Shown one piece after another: positions 9,230 through 21,061 of a DNA stretch of 64,000 nt. Where the stretch lies: assembly GCF_029227915.1 (NCBI RefSeq), contig NC_079885.1:17247001-17311000 (forward strand). The letters run 5' to 3'. Numbering within the stretch: the first letter of the stretch is position 1; the number at the start of each line of letters is the position of its first letter. The DNA comes from Hydractinia symbiolongicarpus. Taxonomy: Eukaryota; Cnidaria; Hydrozoa; Anthoathecata; Hydractiniidae. A program made the translations under genes and the position numbers. The notes below the pieces were generated by a model. The model saw only the letters and a list, made by a program, of their open reading frames with translations, was not told the origin of the DNA and did not search any database.

Positions 9230-12133
9230 TAATTCAACTACTAACATTGTAATTCAAAAAAAATCGAGAAATTTTGTATTTTCACGGAATTTTTTATTTT
9301 CGCATTATAAATTTCACGGTTAAGGACGTTTGTTGGTAGTCCGCAGAATTTAATTTTCAAGAAAAACCGTAAAATTTTCTCCCTGCGAAAATTTCTGACA
9401 ATAAAGCTAAGCGATAAAAATTGTACAGTACTGTATGCAAGCTATTTTCACATTGCGCAGTGACGGAGAGCAGGATCAACAGAAGCTCTTCTGTAGCACT
9501 GCAAATTAGTAAAAAGACAGAACAGCATGACACGCTTCACGCAGAACTCCTGCTAAGTGAAATGTATGAAAACACTCTATCTCCGCAAGAAGAGAAAAGC
9601 AGGGCATGTGAACTAAATATTTCTTTAACTGTTGTAAACTATTTCATTTCATCACGTTCTTCTATCTTTTTTGAGCATTCGTACTGAGTGACAGTGGTAC
9701 AGGCAACCTTGGAATGTAGTTGTAGTTCTCCATCACATGGTTTTTTGCTTGTATCTTCGTGATTTTTTAGTGATCTAGAAACTATGTTTTGCATGTTCTG
9801 AGAGCAAACTTTTATACTCATTCGTTTTTCGCACTTAAAAAGATATAAAATGATGATTTCTTTACCTATGGTGTGTTATATCCCCCTTATATACGCCTTA
9901 GCAACGAGCAATAATCGCTAGTTCTAAGTCAGTTTTGGGATACTTCTCATATCCTCTTAAACTGGAAAGGAAAACGAAATATATCACATATAAAGTATAC
10001 CATTATTTATTACATCAATCTAAAGCGGGCGATATTCTGGAAGTTTTGTGCCTCAATGTTAGAAGGTTGTTGTTTATTTTTCCAAGTGAAGTGAAAAAAA
10101 TAGAACTGAGTATGATTCTGATACATATAGGAATTAACAAGTTTTATAAAAAGTTCAGAGTAATAGGAAAACACAGCTAGCTTAAGAAAAGACTTAGAGT
10201 AGCAAAGATACTTTCCAAGATAACAACTAACCAGACCAGCAGCAGCATGCATGCCCCGAGCAGGAAGATTCAAACAATATAGAAAACACATCTACATCTA
10301 AGAAAAGTTAACGCAGAAGAAAACTACGGGGGGTCCTATCATTGGAGACCTTCATCAGGATGTTTGCTTTTTATTTGACTCCAAATATTTGAAATGTTGT
10401 TGTATACGTCGAGCGATATGTCACCAATCGAATTGAACTAAGACTTTTTATGTAAATACGTACATGGTGAAGCTCCAAACCTTAATAGGGTGTTTATAAA
10501 TAATGTATGGACAGAATAAAGATGACTAAAAATTTATGTAAATCGCTCAGCGACATAGCTTATTTAATCTCAGCTGTATTATACCATGATTATACATTAT
10601 AAAGTATTTTATATCAACTGCAGGATTATGATGAAAAACAGCAACATGTAAAAAAACAACGAGTATAAAAAAATGGACAGTGAAAAAGGGAAGAATAAAG
10701 CATACTGCAGATGGAAAACAAAACGATTGCAGCATAAAGAGAATTTTAATATTGTTTTTCTTTTCTCTTTTTGTTCCTCACCATTTTATATCCAACAGAA
10801 CTGGCATTTTCAGAAAATGTTCGTTGTTTAAATAGCTATAGACATAAATAGCTATAAAATGCAGACCGTAGGTAAAGAAAGTAAAATTATGGTTAGAAGC
10901 TCTTGCACTGTAGCTACTGGCATGCATACAAACGCAAATTACATGGCTAGTCTCTAAACATCGAGGGATTTACCCTGTCTATTATTTCAAAGAGGACTTA
11001 GATGCGAAGTCCTAGAGTATGTAATGCTCATTTTGGGCTATGCAGACACAATTATAGTCCGCGCTCTGCCAGTGTGCCATCTCCCCAACTTCCCAAACGA
11101 CATTTTGCCCACAAATCTGCCGTTGTTTGGCCGTGAAAAAATATTCTCAACAAACTTACTTCGTCACATTTGAGGGTCAATTGTTCTGTCTTTGTGCAAA
11201 AAATCAGAAAAAACTAATAATCCAATTCTGAGAAAAGCTGGTAACGGACGGACGGACACAGGTCAATTTATGACCTAACAGGTATGTCCAAAAAAGTTGA
11301 AAATAAGCAGATTAGGAAATAAGTTTTTTTACAGGTACCACCTAAAAGTGGTGACATTGAGAAAGATAGAGCTGTGACTAATTTTTGAAATTATTGCATT
11401 ACACGTTCAACCAGTGTCAAAATAAAAATCACATTATATACGACTAAATTGTTATAATCATACGTCAAGTACTGTTTCTGCATGGAGATAGTTCCAACTT
11501 TTACACTTTCTAGTATTTCTTCTTTCTCTTTAAGTAATAATAAAAAGAGAAAAAACTTAAATCCAAAATTATGTTTCAGAGTTGTTTTAAGCATTTGTTG
11601 TACTCCCTTAATTATATTTGTCGCACATCGAACTTAACAATTAGTTACAGTACACCCTTGTCTATTCTCGTTAATTATAATGACAAAACATGGAAGAGAT
11701 CGGTTAATTGGAAGTGTAACTAAAGGATTAAAAAATTTAGAAAATTCTAATAGGCTTAATTCAATTGATGAACCCAAAGTTTAGAAGTTAAAATCACTAT
11801 ACGCTTCACATGACTTGTCATTATAATTTACACAGCTTTTTTTTATAAGAATATCAGGTTGGGATTTCAGGTAAAAACAACAGGCCTATTGTTTCGAACA
11901 ACAGAGAAATAAGAATAATGGCCAGCCTGGTTAGAATTTTAGTATTCTCATAAAAAAGCATGTAATTTTTTGTGGCCGTACATGGCTCTAAATGGGCTGA
12001 AAACACTACATTTTATACGCTGGAATAGGTTGAAAAACCTAGCCAGAAATATTTTCTTAAGGTAAGAGCGAAATAAGGTTGTATAACAGCAAAAATTTAA
12101 GCGACGCGATCACATTAGTACTTCTTTATATAA
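9230..12133. other. Intergenic with scattered repeat fragments
   Basis: No convincing gene. The plus-strand frame at 9421-9687 has a weak homeodomain-like pattern (see findings). A SINE fragment lies at 10941-11102. The remainder is AT-rich without recognisable domains. Confidence 0.5.
10941..11102 (-). repeat. 5'-truncated copy of the tRNA-derived SINE
   Basis: The reverse complement matches the body and 3' end of the SINE copies at 19964 and 31893. It runs from a GGGGAGATGGCACACTG block through CAAAATGAGCATTA and AATAATAGACAGGG to CTAGCCATGT. The tRNA head is missing. Confidence 0.8.
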
Positions 12134-12163
12134 CCACAACAACAACAACAACAACAACAACAA
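12134..12163 (+). repeat. (CAA)n microsatellite
   Basis: About ten CAA units, slightly interrupted at the ends. Confidence 0.9.
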
Positions 12164-12719
12164 CCACAGCATCATACACAAAACCACTATTTATTATTTT
12201 CCTACATTACCGTTCACATCTTACATTATTTATAAGAACAAAAAAAATTACTTTTGTTCGATGAATCTTGTGAGAATAGCAGCATGAGAAATCAAAATAC
12301 TTTTGTGCAGATGTTTTGTTTTTCTGAGAATAAAATACATACAAAAACAACGCTTTAATACAGGAACACACAAAATGTATATAAACATACACAGATAGAT
12401 ATCTATTAACGCTGTTGTTTGTATTGCTATCATGTTAAAAGTTCCTCTACGTCAGATATCCTGGTTAATCGGGAAATTATATCTAATTATAAAGTAGAAC
12501 GATCACTAATTTGTAACTTGTATAACTGTATAAAAAATAAAAATATGTACGAACATAAAAAGTTGTGAATATCTTGACAATACAGACGACCGCATGTTAC
12601 GCTTCCAAAATCTCCCTTCTGATGTCTGCACAACCAAAAATCACAGCCCCTTCAGTACTACACCAGAGTTTATACGTGAATGGAAAATAGTCAACTCAAA
12701 CAACTACAAGAACTACAAG

Positions 12720-13130
12720 AACCTTTCGCGAGAAACTCTCGTGTTCCGATTTCGCTACTTTTGACCCAAGCTGCGAAAGTTAGACCCCGCTAAAAATTTT
12801 AAAAGGGCTTTATCACAAAATTATTCCCGCGAAATACGTTGACAAAACCTATTCGCGAAAGTTAATTTTGCCGAACTTTTGAAATATGATGAAATTGATG
12901 AATAACTGTACATTTTACGCAACATTTTACTTCTAGCGTCTGAAATGTAAACCGTTATTGTTATATTATGATTTTTATAAGCATACATATTAGCAGATGT
13001 AGTCAACACCACCGTCAATCGCGAAAGTTATTCCCCGTGAAAAAATTTAGAAAATGGTCATTCACAAAAGTTTTTCCCCTTATTTCGTAATTTTTCCGAC
13101 TCGCAAAAGTTTTCCATTTAAGGTAAGTAC
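12720..13130. repeat. Dispersed repeat with repeated CGCGAAAGTT-like motifs
   Basis: The stretch repeats variants of TTCGCGAAAGTTAATTCC about every 60-100 bases (near 12725, 12765, 12825, 12855, 13020, 13065, 13095), mixed with poly-A/T runs. The spacing is irregular, so it is a degenerate internally repetitive element rather than a clean tandem array. Confidence 0.45.
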
Positions 13131-13293
13131 GTTAAAAAACAGTTTTAAATCAAAAGCGTTTACAAATCATCGTATTTTAAATTGTTACACTATGAGATTA
13201 TCCTGACGTCGCATAAAGCAGTGTTCTCTTCAGAAAGTCGTCACGGCGCTTATTCTGACAAGTAAGGCAAAAGTACACACGCCAGAATACGTT

Positions 13294-14202
13294 CTATTCA
13301 TCTCGATTGTTTTCTTCACAAGATTCTTTCGTATATTGCTCCGCTTTGTCCTGGATCAAGCTGAGTAATTGTCTGACATCTGGAACCTGTGTGAAGAATA
13401 AACAACAATAACAATACTTTCTGTTCTTAATAAATACTTCTCTTCTTTCCTCCGAAATATTTTCTTTCGTTCGAAACACTTCTCTTTCATAAACTCAAAA
13501 AATTGCCACACCAAATTCTGTTCAGAAAATTTGATTGAGCTGGATTTTTTTTTTTACTTTTCGCGAAAAGTAAAAAACATACAAACCATGGGTACAAAAT
13601 TGCAGACCAGCTTTTTTAATTTAGTTGTTAAGAGAAAGTTTAGGACCACATGCAAAGAAGTGTTAAGTGCAGAAGAGAAGTGTTAAAACACAGAAGAGTG
13701 TTATTTTTAAAAGAAACCAAGCAAAGAGATAGTAGTTTAAGTTTTATAACTTCAGTATCAAAACTTTTTTATGTAGTTTCTAAAAAATGAAGGGATAATT
13801 CATAAAATATTAAATATTGAATTTTCAGAAGTTAGTTCACAATTGTGCTTAACTAACAAGACAATGTACAGTAAAGTTAATTTTTTCTTTAAAAGGTGTA
13901 AAAAATCTCCCAAAAAAGTTTCTTGTTTCTAGTACACGGTTTCTTATAATAAAAAAACGTGGTATTCTGCAATGAAGGATATAGCCAAACTCACGACATA
14001 ATTCTGTGCTAAATAAACACCAAATATTCCACCTGCCGTTAAGCCACTCTAAATAAAAAAGAAAAAGGTTGAACTGAAACAAACAAATCAATAAACAACT
14101 AGAAATCAACAAGTTAATTATTGCCAGCAAGGTCAACAAGATAACAAAAGTTTTTACGAGTCTTACCAGCAGTGAAGTTAGCTTTCCGACATTGCCACTC
14201 AT
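13294..14202 (-). CDS. STMP1: Short transmembrane mitochondrial protein 1-like microprotein, three exons
   Basis: Joining three minus-strand exons (14202-14167, 14048-13995, 13386-13294) gives one 60-residue protein without a break. The introns are GT-AG: donor GTAAGA, acceptor TTTAG; donor GTGAGT, acceptor CACAG. All junctions are in phase 0. The middle exon encodes a glycine-rich hydrophobic helix, GLTAGGIFGVYLAQNY, which closely matches the family signature in vertebrate STMP1 (a 47-residue inner-mitochondrial-membrane protein linked to respiratory complex function). A proline and a charged, helical tail follow, as in the family. Exon 1 adds a 12-residue N-terminus slightly longer than in vertebrates. 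Open frames through the introns hide the gene in simple ORF scans. The nearest neighbour is the TMEM229-like gene on the same strand, 1.8 kb upstream. Confidence 0.82.
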
Positions 14203-16046
14203 TTTACCAATGTATTGTGTTAATTCGATGTTATATAAATCGCTTTTTTTTCTAAAAACAATGCAGGTTAGGCATATTAATACGTGATTGTTCAACTTAT
14301 CGGTAGAGTTACCATGGTTACAGCTAGAAATGTGGTTATTCATACGAAGGCGGAAGTTGTTTGTTTTACCAATATAGGTCGTATTTATAGATTTTAGGAA
14401 GTAAATTACGTTGATAGATAAAACTTTGTTTTAATGAACTATTCTTGATTGTTTGACGTTCCAAATCGATTTACAAAACTATTTAAAAACAAATACAAAA
14501 GAACTCACGAGAAAACTTAAACTTATAGACTACTTTTACGAATGTGACCACAAAGAAGAGAGTCTGATCAGAAACAAAAGCAGATTTTCTCCAAAAAAAT
14601 AATAAAGATTTAACACATATAATCTCTAAGTTAAGTGAATTTATATTGCATCATTTGTAATGCAATATAAACTAACCATCAAAGAAAGAAACGCTCTAGA
14701 TGAATTAATTTCAAATCAATCTAAAGAGTCTTAAGTTTTATAATTGTTAATTCGAAGTTTTAAAATATTATGACAATTTCTATTTACGAATATAATTATC
14801 TTTTAAATCTTTTTTATTGTACACATTTCATGTTGCTATATTTACCGTAGGAGTTACGCTTTTAAAGCAACTGTAATAAGAGACATATCACAACTGATGA
14901 GCTTTCATAGCGAAAGACCTTCTGTATTTTTCTTATGTATTACTTTATTACATCCAAATTAATTTTTTCACATAGTAGGGTTTTTTCCTAGAATTAAACA
15001 GATATTGAAGAAGTACTCAAAATGTTTGATAAGAATAGTTGATAAAGATTGAAATTTTCAGAATTATTCTGTAAATAAACAACAGTTTGAAAATAAGATG
15101 TTATAGGACCAGTCGCAAATTAAGAAGGCTTTCACCAGGATAATAATGATAATAAATTAGTGGCACTTTCTTTAAGCAGAATTGAGTCGGAAATTGATAC
15201 ACATAAAAATATTAACTAATACTAAATTTTAAGTTAAAAAAAACAAATCAGAAAGTTTTTAAAAGTAAAAAAAAATCGTGAAACAAGTTACCACATCAAA
15301 TATTATTCCAAATTAATTATAAAATAAAGTTGAAAAAGTAAGTTGTCCTAAATTATTTTAAATAAAAACGTCTTGCATCTTATCGACCTCGTTTTATCTT
15401 AATAGACTAGACATTACATCATTTTCAAGTGATTATTCAAACAGGAAGCAAAACACTACAAGTATTTGACGAAGAACTACAAAACTTTTGAGCCTATAAT
15501 GACTACAGTACAAGCTTGAAAAAAATAATACAACTATAACCCTTTTGACAAAAATCAAAAATTGAGTAGGCCTCCAGAGAATTTTCTTGTAATATATGAG
15601 TAGTGAACATAAAATATGTGTAGTGAGCATTAAATAATGTGAAATGAGCATAAACGTGACCACTTGTCTGCGAGTTTCTTTGAAGCCCACTAAAGCAAAG
15701 TAGGACATTATCAATGCAAATAAATTTCCTTTACAATTTATCGTTGCAAAAACTGTTAATGGCCACTTGCTTGCAAGAAGAATGTATGTTAATCACAAAA
15801 AAATAAAAACTTTTTAAAGTAATTTGTTAGCAACATTATAAAAATGCACACCCTTTTAAGTAAATGAAACAAGATCAAATAATTATTTTTGTTATAGGGA
15901 ACGTGTCCCTTAACTCTAAACTGTTCAGTAGAAACCATGAATAACCAGAAGTTTCCAATCAAAGTACTCGCAACAAAATCTTATTCAGCTGTTAGTTGCT
16001 TGCATAATAAACAATTAACATGTTTATATACTTAAAAATTAGTTTT
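14203..16046. other. Intergenic between STMP1-like and TMEM229-like genes
   Basis: AT-rich, no domain or repeat that I can name. The immediate upstream part (14203-14450) should hold the STMP1 promoter and 5' UTR, but no TATA or initiator stands out. The minus-strand frame at 15433-15714 looks like chance. Confidence 0.4.
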
Positions 16047-16502
16047 TTATGATTTTTTTATTGACGGAGAGACAGCTTCTATTTTGAAAGATAGTAATAA
16101 ATCTGACACAATTTCTTGCAAAAAACCACAAAAACACCAGACAGGTGCATAGTCAAGAGTTATTAGTCCATAAACATTAAATCTTTTATGAGAGTAATCC
16201 CATGGACAAGCAGAAAACCATGTCAGCATTAAACCAGCATTAAACTCCCAATAAAATGCCCATAAAATGTAAAAGAAGCCACGCACTATAAGATTGTGCT
16301 TTTCTTTTAAATAATTAAGATATATATATTCAACAACAAGACTTGACAAGCCATACAAAAAAAATGCATATATAGAGGAGTAACCCCTCAGTTTGGCATC
16401 AAATCCTTCAAAATAAATGTTGTGAAGACAAGTAAACACCACTTCATCAAAAAAACCATGAATGCCATAAAAATATAAACGATAATACCATGGTATTTGC
16501 AT
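16047..16502 (-). CDS. TMEM229: TMEM229-family multi-pass membrane protein
   Basis: Single uninterrupted 151-residue frame. It contains the family's hallmarks in order: YGIHGFFDEVVFT near residues 12-24, a YAFFLYGLSSLVVE transmembrane helix around 45-58, FYILWAFYWEF around 76-88, the motif SACPWDYS near 97-104, and GLITLDYAPVWCFCG near 112-126. These align well with vertebrate TMEM229A/B (about 167 residues and longer), which have four predicted membrane helices and a Cys-Pro-Trp-Asp-Tyr core; their function is not established. The start chosen is the first Met in frame; another ATG ten bases upstream is out of frame. Being intronless could mean a retrocopy, but the frame is intact and AT-rich like its surroundings. 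Confidence 0.85.
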   Translation of the reverse strand: MQIPWYYRLYFYGIHGFFDEVVFTCLHNIYFEGFDAKLRGYSSIYAFFLYGLSSLVVEYIYLNYLKEKHNLIVRGFFYILWAFYWEFNAGLMLTWFSACPWDYSHKRFNVYGLITLDYAPVWCFCGFLQEIVSDLLLSFKIEAVSPSIKKS

Positions 16503-17879
16503 GTTTCTTCATATCACTATAAAAATATATAAAATAACTTTGACATTATTTATTTGACTTCTGGAAAAATCTATATCAATGTTAACTGCAAAAATAATAC
16601 TGCTCAAAAATGAATATTTTTCTGTTAGAAATAGTAAATTTTACATTTTTTTTCTTATTATGTATGCGTACTAATACATAAGCTTCGCCTATTTCAGGTT
16701 AAAATACACAATCATTTTATATGATCCTTTTCTCAAAAAGCTGTTTTTAGAGTTATTTTTTATCACCTGTCTACAAGATCAACTTTTAAATGATTAGTTA
16801 AAGGGGAAGTTAACCCAAAAATAATCTTTTGGGTTAGAACACACACACACACATAGTTTGTTCTCCTTGTTTCAATGATGAAAGTATCGTCCTGATACCG
16901 TTCATTCACCTATATTGTGAATAAAACAGGCCTAATATTGTAAACGTTTTGAAAAAAACAATAGAAACTGATTGTTAATGAACCTGTTTTCAAAATAATT
17001 CTGATTCGCGTTACTTTGATGTTTTTTGTAACTCAGTTGAGCTTAAATCACATTAAATTCTTTTTTGCAATTTGTTATAGGTATTCCCATTAACTTTTTT
17101 CATGTTCATTTATGATTGTTAATTTTTTGCCTTGTTAATTTTCTGGAATAAGGTAGTTGATTTTTCATGTGTTGTGTATGTAGACATTTTTCTCTCTATA
17201 TTGTTTTTTGCGTTTGTGGACATTTTTAATATCATCCAATCATCTTCCTTTCTCTTGTGTCATCATGTTTTGTTAAAAAGGCAATTCTAAGGCTAGTTTA
17301 CGAAGAAAACACAACATTATGGAATTTTATTGACTAGTTAGATCAAATATCAGAAAATAATTTTTGTTTAAAAAGTAGACACAACATTGGGAAAACTTTG
17401 TGAAGCGAATTAACAAAGAGAATCTGTTGATGAGCACATTTTATGTTAATATAGGTTTGATTTGATTTAATTGACAGATAACAAAGAAAACAATAGATTT
17501 AAATGGTATGTCCACTGTGTACAAGTTTACTCAATGGTTAATCGCTGGCGTAATACCAGTATCAACACATGTAAAACAGCATTGTTTGGCGGAAAGTGGG
17601 AGATCCAGATGTGTGCGTGTATTAAATGGTGAGATAAAGTCGGCTTAGACGATAGCTCAAATAAACTGTCAACAAGGACAGCTTAAAAACACAAACTATC
17701 AACAAGGACAGCTTCAAAATTGTATGAGGAAAACTAAGGACTAAATATAAACCTTATGTAGCTACACGCAGCACACCCCCAAATTTCCTAAAACCGCATA
17801 AAGTGTATTATATAAACCTGAAATGATGATGAGGTGGATTGATCCCTGCCTCGAGTAAAAGCCTGAGTCATGCAGAGCC
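16503..17879. other. Intergenic, includes a TTAA-flanked repeat end
   Basis: At 16797 the sequence TTAAAGGGGAAGTTAACCC begins; nearly the same end occurs at 62930, suggesting a terminus of a TTAA-targeting DNA transposon (Kolobok or piggyBac type). Around 16815-16835 AACCCAAAA and its complement form a small hairpin, followed by a short (CA)n. Near 17660-17710 an ATCAACAAGGACAGCTT-like segment is duplicated. No coding region. Confidence 0.45.
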
Positions 17880-18340
17880 CTTGTGAGAGTTGTGTGACAG
17901 TCGTCCTATTCAAATGACAGTTGTCCTACCCAAGATCTTTATAATGCTGTCTGAAATACCAGCTGATGCAGCCACTGAAGTGCCACCAATACGAAACAAG
18001 TGGGTATTAATGTTCGGCAACCTGGGTAAGCAAGATTGAAGCAGCTGAACTATGTCCATCCGAGTTAAAAGGCAAACCAGGACCTGGATGGACAGTTAAG
18101 AAATGCAACATAACTGGCATCATACAAGCATAAGTGTTAGTGGCGCCAATCCTAACCTGACATCCTGTGCAAAAAGGATTTGACTTTGATAAATGCAAAT
18201 TGTCTGTCATAATTGTACGACCTAAAGAGATCACAATGTCATGGACCATCAAGTCATTGGACGCGTCAAAGTAGCAGCTAGATGAACATGTATACCCAGA
18301 GCAGCGTAGTAAACCAGTTGCCCCAGGTCAACATGCATCT
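17880..18340 (-). pseudogene. DIRS/Ngaro-type tyrosine recombinase fragment
   Basis: The minus strand encodes the catalytic half of a retrotransposon tyrosine recombinase. The stretch FDASNDLMVHDIVIS is followed by LSKSNPFCTGCQVRIGATN, the conserved LKxSKTDPFRxGCxxxxG block of DIRS-like YRs. Farther on, in another frame, comes HLFRIGGTSVAASAG...IKILGR, containing the H-x-x-R catalytic motif. A frameshift or stop near 18007 separates the two parts, and the region before the first block is unreadable. It lies head-on to the plus-strand DIRS gag at 18486, so it is either a separate insertion or part of the same nest. Confidence 0.72.
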
Positions 18341-18485
18341 GTTTTGCCTCGATTAATAATACAAGTCAATAAATACATGACACATGGGTCAGTCCAATTT
18401 TCGCCATAAAGAACTGAGGTTGTTGAAGATTAAAGCTCCTCAGATTTGAAATTCTTGCTCAGCAAATATCCTGGACAGCAACACT

Positions 18486-19128
18486 ATGGCACCTAAAAAT
18501 AAACAACCTCTTCAAAAAGGCACTAAAGCACCAGCAACCGACACACCCAGTGAACAACCATGCTGCTCATCCACACCCCAGTCTGGTAAGCAGTTTTTTG
18601 ACACTCCTGTGTTTGAAACAGAGCCTCACATACGCACAGCTGAACAGTGGTCCTCTATGGGCAAGGAAGCGCTCCTTCTACTGGCCAACTCCTTGAACAT
18701 CCACACAAGAGGGAAATCTCTTCTGAATATTGTTGAGCTTTTGATGGCTCATTTTACCAGTGCAACACGTATTGGAGATAGCGACCTTCCCAGCAACACG
18801 TGGTCACTGGATTATCCTCTGACGATGCCGACATCAGCAATGCCTCTGGTGAGGAAATTCCTTTGCACAAAACCATACCGCTTCGTCTAAAGTTCACAAA
18901 GCGTCGAATAAACGAGTCCTGTTCAAACGAAAAAATACAACTTTTGACAATTTAAAAAAGGACCTATTTGATTTTGTTCGCACGGAAATTCGTAGCCAAG
19001 TAGAGGCTAACCAATTAAATCATTTGAATTTAACTGTACCAACCACGTCTTTGGGGCACCATTACACTGCGCCATCTTTGTTTTCCTCGCGCTAGTGTGT
19101 TCGGCCCGCCGGCTCTTTGGACCCAATT
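18486..19128 (+). pseudogene. DIRS-type element, gag-like ORF (left half, split)
   Basis: A frame opens at an ATG after a C-rich leader and encodes a Pro/Ser/Thr-rich start followed by an amphipathic segment (TAEQWSSMGKEALLLLANSL). After about residue 130 the frame shifts and continues through SSKVHKASNKRVLFKRK... and FVRTEIRSQVEAN. One TAG precedes the insertion point. Across the HECT-integrase element the reading ...GSLDPILD / QGGADAVAV... is continuous once one CTTGAT copy is removed, so both sides belonged to one ORF. Assignment as DIRS gag rests on the RT, RNase H and tyrosine recombinase found downstream on the other side. Confidence 0.6.
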
Positions 19129-19134
19129 CTTGAT

Positions 19135-19290
19135 TATGAGGGGGGATCCGGGTCAAAATTCCGTGCATTCGGTCGTCCGTTTTAGGCGTTCGTTTTAGGC
19201 ATTCGTGTGAACTGTCGTCCGTTTAAAGCATTCGTTTTAGGCGTCCGTTTTAGCGGTTGGTTTTAGGCGTTGGTTTCAGGCGTTCGTGGA
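19135..19290 (+). repeat. Left terminal inverted repeat with ~13-bp subterminal units
   Basis: The first 53 bases match the reverse complement of the right end with one mismatch. From about 19172 the motif TTCGTTTTAGGCG and close variants follow one another eight or nine times (for example TTCGTTTTAGGCA, TCCGTTTTAGCGG, TTGGTTTTAGGCG). Such clustered subterminal motifs are usual transposase binding sites; binding here is inference. Confidence 0.85.
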
Positions 19291-19963
19291 ATCGTTTGAT
19301 TGTTTTGATGATCGCGAGATTGAGCTCTCAGTTTTTAAGTATTTTGCAGAACCAGTCCTTGATTTATTACTTAAATTTTGATCTCCATCGTTGATGTTAG
19401 TTAAACATAAAAAATGGCGGATATCACGTCCATGCTGAGCGATGTAGTAAAAACACTAGAGAATATAGCTAAAAGAAAAAGCCAGAGAAAAAACGAATCA
19501 AACGACGAGGAAGACAAGCAAAGAAATAGGGAAAGATCAGATAAGATAGCAAAGCCCAGAACGACTCAATCTGAATTAAGGTATAGTTTGAGCTAGCTAG
19601 CTAACAGAAGTTCACAAAATGTCAATTCAACAATATCATAGATGGAAAGACAATAATACCACATAAAGTTTCTGGATTTTTTTTCTATATATAGTTCTGT
19701 CCATGCATCTTCATTTCCAATATTATATACAACAAACAACGTTTTTGAGTGTATTTTTCACTACTTTATTATAGCACCTTGTTCCCTCAATAAGAAGCAA
19801 AATACCAGATTCGTTGAAAAGAAGAAAGAATGAAGGTGGTGCCTGTGCTGGAAAAAATTCTTTTGTAACTGACACTTGGACACGGGATTTCTGCTGTCTT
19901 CCATACACGTTTTCTGCTGAAACACCCTCTGTTGATCTTCTTGGATTGTTAACCGAGGCAGGA

Positions 19964-20306
19964 GCCATAGATTAGTGGTTATAGCTCTCGTACTCTGTGC
20001 GGGAGACCGGGGTTCGATTCCTCTTGACGGCGATTCAACATGGGCGAGTGAGTGTTACCATAGCCCCGGGTTAACCCAAGCCATGTGAGGGAAATTGGGA
20101 AGATGGCACACTGTGTGTGCTGTTGGATGTTGCCAGGAGTTGTCTAGTAGAGCGCGGGCCCTAATTGGGTCTGCGTCGCTCAAAATGAGCATTAAGTACT
20201 CTAGGACTCTCCATCTAAGCCATGGCCCCTCCTGGAAATAATAGACAGGGTATATCCCTCGATATTTGTGAGGCTAGCCATGTAAAATATGCACATCTAT
20301 CTATCT
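19964..20306 (+). repeat. tRNA-derived SINE, full length
   Basis: The head contains an A-box-like TAGTGGTTATAGCTC and a perfect B box GGTTCGATTCC at 20011-20021. A ~250-base body shared with the other copies follows, ending CTAGCCATGTAAAATATGCA and a (TATC)n tail. AGGA occurs on both sides (19960-19963, 20307-20310), a probable target duplication. It sits inside an exon of the HECT gene, whose reading ...TEAG/LGRKR resumes after it. Confidence 0.88.
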
Positions 20307-20546
20307 AGGATTAGGGAGGAAAAGGATAAAGTTTAACCAAAAGGATAATCATCACACCTGAAGCATATCCTCGGCTGAAAGTTGTAGGTGGGTTCACTTT
20401 GTATAAAGCTGTAGATGGTGGTTCAAGGAGACCACTAAAAAAAATTGATATTGATTGGTACGATGTTAAGATGCTAAAAAAAAGAAAGAAATACATAAAG
20501 CCTCTGCAAGAGAATTTAGATCTGACTCACTTAAAAGAAAATGAGG

Positions 20547-20720
20547 TGTTATGTTTCAGGGTCGATTAAAAGTCGAGATATGAATGGATCAAATCGTTAC
20601 ATAAATGAATACAAATTGAAGGGATGCTGCCATCTTGGATCTCAGAATCGGAAGAGGAGACTTGCGCTGACTCAGCAAAACAAATAAGTAAAGATGGCAG
20701 CTGCACTGCGGGATACAACA
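20547..20720 (-). repeat. 3' LTR of the Gypsy element
   Basis: In element orientation this is the downstream LTR, preceded by the G-rich polypurine tract at about 20722-20733. It differs from its partner at two positions. Confidence 0.92.
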
Positions 20721-21061
20721 ACCCTCCCCAAATGGGATTCTGCCCAGAAACAAAGAGCAAGACAAAGAGGCTGTCGCAGAAAAACAAATGTAAATATATC
20801 GTAAATATAACCATGTAAATATAACCGTGTATATATGTCGTGAAAATAAAAATAAATTTCAATCTCCAACTTTGAAGTCGTTCATGTATCCAGGAAGTCT
20901 AATAGCTCTACCCGATCTAGTAAAATATGCTGGATCATGTTCATGATCTGAGTCTTCTTGATATGCAATAGTTTCAAAAGATTCGTCTAAGTTGATTTCT
21001 TCATCTGCAAGTAATGTGAAGTATTGCGGCTGGTTGTCGCTTATAGTGTCGGTGTCTTCGG

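Noticed and set aside
13849-14343. A 164-residue membrane protein on the minus strand
   Set aside because: Most of it is the first intron and flanking sequence of the STMP1-like gene read through; the hydrophobic stretch is intronic T-rich sequence.
19964-20040. Functional tRNA gene
   Set aside because: A and B boxes are present but the arms do not pair into a cloverleaf, and the sequence continues into a SINE body found at two other loci.
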